Source: Chloroflexota bacterium
GTDB lineage: Bacteria; Chloroflexota; Anaerolineae; Anaerolineales; UBA11858
Assembly (NCBI GenBank): GCA_018263575.1
Contig: JAANWX010000044.1
Span: forward strand, 1 to 32,207
Direction: 5' to 3'
DNA: 32,207 bases
Shown here: piece after piece, positions 26,242 through 32,207 of the stretch
How the letters are laid out: every line of letters starts with the position of its first letter
How positions within the stretch are numbered: the stretch's first letter is position 1
The notes under the pieces: model-generated
Databases searched by the model: none
What the model saw: the letters and a program-made list of their open reading frames with translations, nothing else
What the model was told of the DNA's origin: nothing
Made by a program: the position numbers and the translations under genes

Positions 26242-26281
26242 CCAGTCCGTCTCCTGAAAAAAGTGAGGCGGACTGGTTTTT
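26242..26281 (+). terminator. Intrinsic terminator after ssb
   Basis: CCAGTCCG (26242-26249) pairs with CGGACTGG (26269-26276), with inner CTC/GAG pairing, and is followed by five T residues. This is a standard rho-independent terminator, ending the ssb transcript before the rplI promoter. Confidence 0.88.
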
Positions 26282-26306
26282 AAGGAGAGAGAGAAATTTC
26301 TCATCG

Positions 26307-26335
26307 TTGACGCCATTTGTCCCATCTGGTAGAAT
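26307..26335 (+). promoter_or_regulatory. rplI promoter
   Basis: TTGACG (26307-26312), a 17-base spacer and TAGAAT (26330-26335) lie 82 bases before the rplI start. Each box has one mismatch to consensus. The leader would be about 76 bases. Confidence 0.75.
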
Positions 26336-26417
26336 TCATCCGCTCTATGGCGTTGTACCCTTCGCCTGGCAGAACTTGTATAAGGGATAGATTACTTATT
26401 AGGAAAGGTTTAAAACC

Positions 26418-27089
26418 ATGAAAATTTTATTACTTGAAGATGTTTATAAATTAGGACGCGCCGGGGATGTAAAAAAGGTAGCTCCTGGTTATTTTCGTAA
26501 TTATTTGATGCCCCAAGGTATGGCAATTATGGCCACGCCTGGCGCTATCAAACAAGCCAGCCGTATCCGTAAAGAAGGTGAAGTAAAACGCGCCCGCCTC
26601 AACGATGAGATGAGCGGCGTTGCTGAACAATTAGACGGAAAACTATTTACATTTGCAGCCAAGGCCAGTGAAACCGGACGTTTATATGGCTCGGTAAACA
26701 CTCAAATGTTAGCCGATGTCATCAGCGAGGAAATAGGCGTCACAGTTGAAGCAAAACAAATTGAATCTCAACCCCTACGGACAATTGGAAAACATGATGT
26801 AGCTGCCCGCCTTACCGTAGACCTCATTCCTCAAGTCAATGTCATTGTATACCGAGAGGGCGAAACGCCCATGTCTGCTCTGAGCGAAGAAGAACGCGAA
26901 GCCATGCGGGCAGAAGAAGCGCTCGAAGAGGTAAAAGAGCTTGAAAAAGACATTCTAGAAGAAGCCGAAGAGGCAGTCGAAGTCAGTGAGGTTGAAGAGC
27001 CAGAAGATGTTGAAGAAGCTGAAGAAGCCGAGGTGGCTGAGGAAGTTGAAGAAGTCGAGGAAGCCGACGAATCTACGGAAGCTGAGTAG
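26418..27089 (+). CDS. rplI: Ribosomal protein bL9 with long acidic C-terminal extension
   Basis: The first 148 residues or so are a standard bL9: MKILLLEDVYKLGRAGDVKKVAPGYFRNYLMPQGMA, then a connecting helix, then the C-terminal domain with FAAKASETGRLYGSVNTQMLAD. bL9 binds 23S rRNA near the L1 stalk and helps maintain reading frame. About 70 further residues, from GETPMSALSEEEREAM on, are almost entirely Glu/Asp/Ala/Val and end DESTEAE. This extension is not part of the usual protein. It is encoded by imperfect GAAGAAG repeats, so it may have grown by slippage. The gene has its own promoter and terminator. Confidence 0.97.
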   Translation: MKILLLEDVYKLGRAGDVKKVAPGYFRNYLMPQGMAIMATPGAIKQASRIRKEGEVKRARLNDEMSGVAEQLDGKLFTFAAKASETGRLYGSVNTQMLADVISEEIGVTVEAKQIESQPLRTIGKHDVAARLTVDLIPQVNVIVYREGETPMSALSEEEREAMRAEEALEEVKELEKDILEEAEEAVEVSEVEEPEDVEEAEEAEVAEEVEEVEEADESTEAE

Positions 27090-27118
27090 GTAATACATTC
27101 CACGTAAAACAACATAGT

Positions 27119-27160
27119 ACCGGTCTGGAATCAGCCTATTTGCTGCCAGGCCGGTCTTTG
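27119..27160 (+). terminator. Terminator-like hairpin after rplI
   Basis: ACCGGTCTGG (27119-27128) pairs with CCAGGCCGGT (27146-27155), including one G-U pair, and inner CAGC/GCTG extends the stem. CTTTGTTATT follows. The U-rich tail is imperfect, so some read-through into the next gene is likely. Confidence 0.7.
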
Positions 27161-27179
27161 TTATTAGGGTAATTAACCG

Positions 27180-28424
27180 ATGGCAAGCACGATTGGCGAA
27201 AAACTGCGGCAAGCACGCGAAGAGCAAGAACGAACGCTGGAAGAAGCGGCTGTCACTACGCGCATACGCTTGCGCTATTTGAAAGCCATGGAGGAAGGGG
27301 ATTTCGAGACCCTGCCCTCTCCTTTTCAGCAGCGAGGGTTTTTGCGTTCCTACGCTGGCTTCTTGGGCTTAAACCATGAGCCTTTGCTGGAAGCCTTGTC
27401 GTCTGGCTACTATCTTGTACCGGAAACCCCCGCGCCAACAGAAGATCTTCCCTCGAAAGAAGAAAAATCTACGCACAACCAACTTGAGGATATTGGGAAG
27501 AAGCTGGAAACGCAGCGCAATTTATTAGGGTTTTCCCTGGAAGACATAGAACGTCAAATTCACATTAAACCGCGCTATTTACAAGCCCTGGAAGAAGGGC
27601 GCTTCGATGAGTTGCCATCTCAGGTGCAGGGACGGGGAATGCTCAACAACTATGCCGAGTGTTTAGGCCTTGACCCCGAGCCTCTGTTGTTGGCCTTTGC
27701 TGAGAGACTCCAAGCCCGGTTGGAAGAAAAACGTTCTCGTAGAAGCGGGCACATCAATCCTTCCGACACCGAGTTACAAGAGCCTTCTTGGGTGCAGCGT
27801 GTCTTTTCTCAGCATCTAATTATCAGCGGGTTATTTGCCCTTGTGCTTGTGGTCGTCATTATCTGGTCGAGCGTGCAAGTCATGGGCCAGCGAGCTGGAG
27901 AAGCCCAAGTCTCCCCCACCATCCCCGGCGTGGCAGATGTGCTCCTCCCCTCGGCCACACCATCTCCCACGAGCGAGGTTTCACCCACCCCCCAAGAGGG
28001 TATCCAAATCGATGTAGAAGAGACCTCTCCCCCTGACCCCGATGAAACCGAAGAGGAGGAAATCACGCCCCTCCCAGCCGAAGAAGTGGAAATACAAGTC
28101 CAACTTGTTATCGAACAACGCGCCTGGGTACAGGTGATTGCTGATGGTGAAGAAGTATTTAGCGGACGTATGTTGCCTGGCTCCACCCACGTTTTCGGTG
28201 GAGAAGAACAGGTTGAAGTGCTGACAGGAAATGCTGCTGGGGTAAGAGTTTTTTATAATCAGCGCGAAATAGGCGTGTTAGGCGTGTATGGGGGCGTAGC
28301 TAATCTTATTTTCTCGGCAGAAGGAATTTACACCCCCACCCCCACCATCACGCCCACGCCCGAAGAGACGGCGACCCCCACGCCCACGTCCACGCCAAGC
28401 GTGACTCCCACCCCTTCCGATTAA
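27180..28424 (+). CDS. RodZ-like membrane protein with two N-terminal HTH domains
   Basis: This 414-residue protein has two consecutive HTH_25/XRE-like domains. The first (about 4-65) has IGEKLRQAREEQERTLEEAA and FQQRGFLRSYAGFLGL. The second (about 105-165) has IGKKLETQRNLLGFSLEDIE and VQGRGMLNNYAECLGL. A single membrane segment (213-235), a Pro/Thr-rich spacer, a DUF4115-like beta domain (about 306-385) and a Thr/Pro-rich tail follow. RodZ ties MreB to the elongation machinery, and its HTH binds MreB instead of DNA. The duplicated HTH is unusual. The start is ATG 27180 with only a weak AGGG upstream. Function in cell shape is inferred. Confidence 0.85.
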   Translation: MASTIGEKLRQAREEQERTLEEAAVTTRIRLRYLKAMEEGDFETLPSPFQQRGFLRSYAGFLGLNHEPLLEALSSGYYLVPETPAPTEDLPSKEEKSTHNQLEDIGKKLETQRNLLGFSLEDIERQIHIKPRYLQALEEGRFDELPSQVQGRGMLNNYAECLGLDPEPLLLAFAERLQARLEEKRSRRSGHINPSDTELQEPSWVQRVFSQHLIISGLFALVLVVVIIWSSVQVMGQRAGEAQVSPTIPGVADVLLPSATPSPTSEVSPTPQEGIQIDVEETSPPDPDETEEEEITPLPAEEVEIQVQLVIEQRAWVQVIADGEEVFSGRMLPGSTHVFGGEEQVEVLTGNAAGVRVFYNQREIGVLGVYGGVANLIFSAEGIYTPTPTITPTPEETATPTPTSTPSVTPTPSD

Positions 28425-28522
28425 GGTGAGGGGCGGGCACATGCTGAATTCCCCCATCCCCCAGCGCGAGCGGGAGGTGACGGCCATCTCCCACGCCTGA
28501 ACAGTAACCGCCAGGAACCCCC

Positions 28523-29869
28523 ATGAAACCAAAAACATTTACCATTATTTCTTTAGGCTGCGCCAAAAACACGGTGGATTCCGACACCATGGCCCAACTT
28601 CTCCACCGGGAAGAGTACACGCTGGTCGAAAATCCCCAAGAGGCGGAAGTGATCATTGTCAACACCTGCGGTTTTATCAGCTCCGCGCGGGAAGAGTCCT
28701 ACCAAATTTTGTCCGAGATGAAGGAGCAGAAAGAGGAAGGCCAAATTTTGATTGCGGCGGGATGCCTGGCGCAACGCTCCGGGGAAGAAATTGTGCGTCA
28801 AATCCCCCAGGTTGACGGCGTGCTTGGGACGCGGCGCTGGATGGATATAGGGGATGTGGTCAGGAGTCTTCGGGAAGGGAAACATCCCCAGCCGCTTTAC
28901 CATCTCCCGGATGTGGACACTGTGGGCCGGGACCGCCGGGCGACGGTTGGGGCACATCTCCAGGGGGGGAGCGCTTACCTGAAAATAGCCGATGGCTGCC
29001 GGAGACCGTGTGCTTTTTGCGCTATTCCCCTCATCAAGGGGACAGCCGTTAGCCGCCCGCTGGACGATATACTCCAGGATGCCGTGCTTTTGGGTGAAAA
29101 TGGGGTGCGGGAGATCAACTTGATTGCCCAAGATACCACGGACTACGGCCACGATTTGGGGCTGAAAGACGGTTTGGCGCACTTGTTGGAGGAGATGACG
29201 GGGGCCGTTCCGGAGGTGGATTGGATACGAATCTTATACGCTTACCCAGGTTATGTTACCGACCGCCTGATTGAGGTTATGGCCACGCATAAGAGCGTCA
29301 TCCCCTACCTGGATATGCCCCTTCAGCACGCCCATCCTCAAGTTTTGCGGCGCATGCAGCGCCCCGCCAATGTGGATTGGGTGCATAAGACGGTGGCCAA
29401 GCTGCGAAAAGCTATGCCCGGTCTTGCCCTACGGACGACGTTCATCGTGGGCTATCCGGGAGAGACGGAAGAGGAGTTCCAGGCGCTGCTCGACTTTGTG
29501 GAAGAGATGCGCTTTGACCGGGTGGGCGCCTTTGCGTTCTCTTTCGAAGCCGATGTCCCCGCTGAGCCTCTGGGCGACCCCATTCCCCAAGAAATCAAGG
29601 TAGAGCGCATGGAGCGGCTCATGCTCAAGCAGCAAGACATTTCTCTGGCCAAAAACCAGTCTCTGGTGGGGAAAACGCTGGACGTGTTGGTAGAGGGTCA
29701 GGGCTTAATTGAGGGTACCTCAGAGACAATATCCCTGGGACGCTCTTACCGTGACGCGCCCGAAATCGATGGCATGGTGATTGTGGAAAACGAACTCCCC
29801 ATCGGTGAGATTGTGTCCGTGGAAATCAATGGGGCTACAGTCTATGATTTGATGGGGGTGGCGAAATAA
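28523..29869 (+). CDS. rimO: Ribosomal protein uS12 methylthiotransferase RimO
   Basis: This 448-residue radical-SAM enzyme adds a methylthio group to an Asp of ribosomal protein uS12. The N-terminal MTTase domain has Cys13 (SLGCAKN), Cys49 (NTCGF) and Cys81 (AAGCLAQ) for the auxiliary cluster. The radical-SAM cluster is C159-x3-C163-x2-C166 in CRRPCAFC. A TRAM domain closes the protein from about residue 378. SLGCAKNTVDSD is characteristic of RimO and argues against MiaB. AGGAA lies before the start. The 98-base gap upstream has no clear feature apart from GC-rich stems. Confidence 0.96.
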   Translation: MKPKTFTIISLGCAKNTVDSDTMAQLLHREEYTLVENPQEAEVIIVNTCGFISSAREESYQILSEMKEQKEEGQILIAAGCLAQRSGEEIVRQIPQVDGVLGTRRWMDIGDVVRSLREGKHPQPLYHLPDVDTVGRDRRATVGAHLQGGSAYLKIADGCRRPCAFCAIPLIKGTAVSRPLDDILQDAVLLGENGVREINLIAQDTTDYGHDLGLKDGLAHLLEEMTGAVPEVDWIRILYAYPGYVTDRLIEVMATHKSVIPYLDMPLQHAHPQVLRRMQRPANVDWVHKTVAKLRKAMPGLALRTTFIVGYPGETEEEFQALLDFVEEMRFDRVGAFAFSFEADVPAEPLGDPIPQEIKVERMERLMLKQQDISLAKNQSLVGKTLDVLVEGQGLIEGTSETISLGRSYRDAPEIDGMVIVENELPIGEIVSVEINGATVYDLMGVAK

Positions 29870-29882
29870 CGCAAAAATCGTT

Positions 29883-29888
29883 TATAAT
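29883..29888 (+). promoter_or_regulatory. -10 element upstream of the methyltransferase
   Basis: TATAAT lies 37 bases before the methyltransferase ATG, in the 56-base gap after rimO. No matching -35 box was found at normal spacing, so this is a tentative call. It would let the AT-rich pair be expressed separately from rimO. Confidence 0.4.
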
Positions 29889-29925
29889 TTAGAGAGACAT
29901 AAGCTGAGACATCAAGGATGAATTT

Positions 29926-31674
29926 ATGCACATCGTATACCCAGAGAAAAAAGACTTCATGCAAGCCATGAAAGAAGCCGATAACCGTTCCTTCGATTTC
30001 GTTGTGATGGTCACTGATATATTGGAGTCGCATAACGCCGACAGCTTGAAAGAACAAATGGATGAATGTGTGCGAGTTTTAAAAGATGGGGGAGTACTCT
30101 TTGTACAAGGGCGACCTGAGTATCTGCCGGAAATAGGTGTCTATCTTGACCAAACATTAAACTTTAAGTACTGGATAGCGATTGAGTCTCAACTACAGAA
30201 AAAAGAGAAGAGGTTACCTTCTGCCCATGCCTCTGTTCTTCTGTTTACGAAGGGGAATGGCCGCTTTCACGTTAAGCGTACCCGCTTCCCACACCAACAC
30301 TGCGATTTTTGTGAGAGAACGCTAAAAGATTGGGGGGGGAAATCCCACTTGATGCACCCTGAAGGTTACGTCATCTCTGATGTTTGGAAAGACTTACCAA
30401 AAGAGGACAATTACACGCAACTTTCCAAGCCAGTACTCGAAGCCGTTTTGCGTATGTTGGATTTTGAATCCTCCGCAGATGAAAAACCTGATGCAGAATC
30501 AACAACTTACAAGGAAAATAGTTTTTTCCAACAATTAGATATTCCAGTAGTATGCGGAGATACTAGAGGCCTCATTGGTCCTAAAGAAGGAATTACTTCA
30601 GGTGGGGTCATGGCCGAGAGTGTTGCCCAATATACCTTACCTGGTTTCCCGGCCCAAAAGAAAAAAGAGCCTATTGAAGTTACCAAAGAAATCAAAACAG
30701 GAAGCTCAATAACAAAGTTGTATAACGTTGTCCATCACGGCGACGCGGTGGAAATACTCAAACAATATCCTGAAAACTCCATTGACCTTGTTTTTGCTGA
30801 CCCGCCGTATAATTTAGATAAAGAGTATATCGTATACGACGACGAGCTTGCGGATGAAGAGTACCTTGCATGGTGCAATACCTGGCTCCAAGAGTACGTG
30901 CGAATACTTAAACCCACGGGTTCTCTCTATGTACTGAATCTACCCCGGTGGACAATGTATCATGCAGCATTTCTCAATCAACGGCTCTATTTTCAGAATT
31001 GGATTGTCTGGGATGCTATGGCTATGCCCCTGGGGAAAGTGATGCCCGCTCATTATGGGTTGTTATTATACACAAAACACCCCACAGACTTTACTTTCAA
31101 CTATGATAAAGTAAACGATTTGGATGCCCGATATTACTGCCTGCGCCGTTCTTGTATCCGCAAGCGAAAAGAAGAGGGGGTTGATGATAAAATGCCGCTT
31201 ACTGACATTTGGTGGGATATTCACAGAATCAAACACAAACGTGATCGAGATAGCCATCCTTGCCAATTGCCAGATGAATTAATGGAACGAATTATCCAGC
31301 TCTCTACGAACAAAGGAGACGTTGTGCTTGACGCGCTTGGTGGGGCTGGGACGACACCAGTTACATCGCTCAAATTGGACCGGCAATATGTAGCAATAGA
31401 TATTGACGAAAAATATGTTGAAATTACAAAGAATAAACTAGACGAGATAAAAAATAAAGGCTACGTGGAACGGGAAAGCACTCACAAGCCGCAACAAAAA
31501 TACACCAAGAAAGAGTTGCAATTAGAATTGCGTGATCTAGCCCAAAAATTAGGACGGTTGCCAACACCCAAAGATGTACAAGAAATGAGTGAGTATAATT
31601 CTGATGTTTTTCTCACCATGTTCCCATCGTGGAACAAAGCCCTTAAAGCCGCTAAACCCGAGATACAATCATGA
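29926..31674 (+). CDS. DNA methyltransferase with duplicated domain and homing-endonuclease-associated repeat
   Basis: This 582-residue protein has an active-looking C-terminal N6/N4 methyltransferase domain (about 265-505). Its catalytic motif IV is DPPYN (292-296) and its AdoMet motif I is VLDALGGAGTT (467-477), in the beta/gamma order. DPPY favours N6-adenine. Residues about 24-178 look like a degenerate copy of the same domain. ECVRVLKDGGVLFV parallels EYVRILKPTGSLYV, and the catalytic motif is replaced by VTDI. That copy has CDFC (126-129). Residues 526-576 match a homing-endonuclease-associated repeat. AAGGA precedes the start. Composition is very AT-rich (16 of 60 bases are G or C in 31381-31440). 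ATGA overlap links it to the next gene, as in restriction-modification pairs. Confidence 0.9.
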   Translation: MHIVYPEKKDFMQAMKEADNRSFDFVVMVTDILESHNADSLKEQMDECVRVLKDGGVLFVQGRPEYLPEIGVYLDQTLNFKYWIAIESQLQKKEKRLPSAHASVLLFTKGNGRFHVKRTRFPHQHCDFCERTLKDWGGKSHLMHPEGYVISDVWKDLPKEDNYTQLSKPVLEAVLRMLDFESSADEKPDAESTTYKENSFFQQLDIPVVCGDTRGLIGPKEGITSGGVMAESVAQYTLPGFPAQKKKEPIEVTKEIKTGSSITKLYNVVHHGDAVEILKQYPENSIDLVFADPPYNLDKEYIVYDDELADEEYLAWCNTWLQEYVRILKPTGSLYVLNLPRWTMYHAAFLNQRLYFQNWIVWDAMAMPLGKVMPAHYGLLLYTKHPTDFTFNYDKVNDLDARYYCLRRSCIRKRKEEGVDDKMPLTDIWWDIHRIKHKRDRDSHPCQLPDELMERIIQLSTNKGDVVLDALGGAGTTPVTSLKLDRQYVAIDIDEKYVEITKNKLDEIKNKGYVERESTHKPQQKYTKKELQLELRDLAQKLGRLPTPKDVQEMSEYNSDVFLTMFPSWNKALKAAKPEIQS

Positions 31675-32207
31675 CAAAAGCCCATAAGATTTCTTTTCAA
31701 GAAGCATGGGATAGTTCTACCGTATTTTTTGTTGATGAGGAACTTGAACGCGAGATTGACACGAAAGTAGAGACGCTCCTTGAAACAGCCAGAAATCACC
31801 GCGTATCAGAAATTACAAAAATCAGTGTATCGAGTATAGCTGATTTCCTTGGAGAAAAAGAGAATGCTTTGGACGTGATATTGAAGGATGTTGGACTGTC
31901 CCAAGAGAAATTTAAGCGTATTGTTTCTTTATTGCGAAGATTGGGGCGTATTCCCGGTGACTTTAGCAGTGAGTGGGGTGTGAGTAGAATCAAAAGCAAA
32001 ATAGAAAGCGAAGCAGACTTTGCACATAAGATAGCGAAACTATTAGTTGATGGTCAAAGGGATGAGGAGCTAGCTCTTCACATTCCACGTTTCTATCTCG
32101 ATATGCTCAATTATCGTGAAATAATGGGTAGCTCACAGGCTGCCAGACGGGTGCGCTATAAACAATCTCTAGCTGGTTCTTATGGTGGAAAGAAAGGGTA
32201 TTATGTA
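31671..32207 (+). CDS. Partial CDS of unknown function, candidate restriction endonuclease
   Basis: The frame starts MTKAHKISFQEAWDSSTVFF at 31671, overlaps the methyltransferase stop as ATGA, and stays open for 179 codons to the window end. The protein is soluble and charged. I recognise no domain in the visible part. LLRRLGRIPGDFSSEWGVSRIKSK (about 87-110) has a faint look of the repeat that ends the methyltransferase. The position, overlap and AT-rich composition favour a cognate restriction endonuclease or other methylation partner. The catalytic region may lie beyond the edge. Confidence 0.75.
   Translation, partial: MTKAHKISFQEAWDSSTVFFVDEELEREIDTKVETLLETARNHRVSEITKISVSSIADFLGEKENALDVILKDVGLSQEKFKRIVSLLRRLGRIPGDFSSEWGVSRIKSKIESEADFAHKIAKLLVDGQRDEELALHIPRFYLDMLNYREIMGSSQAARRVRYKQSLAGSYGGKKGYYV

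Noticed and set aside
26831-27115. Ser-rich antisense frame opposite the bL9 tail
   Set aside because: It is the complement of the acidic GAA repeats and has no independent support.

Overview
The window looks like bacterial chromosome, most likely from the phylum Chloroflexota (Anaerolineae-like). This is inferred from gene content and style: a B12-binding methylmalonyl-CoA mutase subunit with MeaB, a type-4 Fe-S uracil-DNA glycosylase, a RodZ-like protein ending in a Thr/Pro-rich 'TPTP' tail, and short palindromic intergenic repeats built on GACCTYNGAGGTT. No rRNA, tRNA, CRISPR array or transposase was seen. The assignment needs a marker-gene search to be firm.

Bases 1-11751 (all minus strand) are a cell-surface glycan locus. 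In transcription order it holds a UDP-sugar epimerase, a large AT-rich membrane protein of unknown family, GDP-mannose 4,6-dehydratase, a GT-C (family 39-like) membrane glycosyltransferase, a polyprenyl-phosphate GT2, a GT4, an alkaline-phosphatase-superfamily phosphodiesterase, a flippase-like membrane protein and a hexapeptide acyltransferase. A 20-codon fragment at the left edge resembles the N-terminus of the GT-C protein. Together they suggest nucleotide-sugar supply, lipid-linked sugar transfer and decoration. Several gaps carry palindromic repeats.

Bases 11815-16752 (minus) are housekeeping: tsaE-tsaB (tRNA t6A), a type-4 UDG ending in a beta-clamp motif, a two-gene AT-rich module of unknown function, and pcrA. 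A tandem 81-bp-period repeat lies beside tsaE.

Bases 16873-21324 (plus) form a tightly overlapping operon: methylmalonyl-CoA mutase B12 subunit, meaB, a GNAT acetyltransferase, prs and mutM. A small membrane-anchored proline-rich protein follows. Bases 21427-25584 hold adenosine deaminase (minus), an orphan GAF histidine kinase (plus), and a deoxynucleoside kinase/nucleotidyltransferase pair (minus).

Bases 25686-29869 (plus) carry ssb, rplI, a RodZ-like gene with two HTH domains, and rimO. ssb and rplI each have their own clear promoter and terminator. A perfect 15-bp inverted repeat places the predicted 5' end of the ssb mRNA opposite its 3' UTR.

Bases 29926-32207 (plus) are an AT-rich restriction-modification-like island: an internally duplicated DNA methyltransferase with a homing-endonuclease-associated repeat, overlapped by an unrecognised gene that runs off the window. 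This gene pair and the ssb transcript architecture are the most promising places to look for something new.
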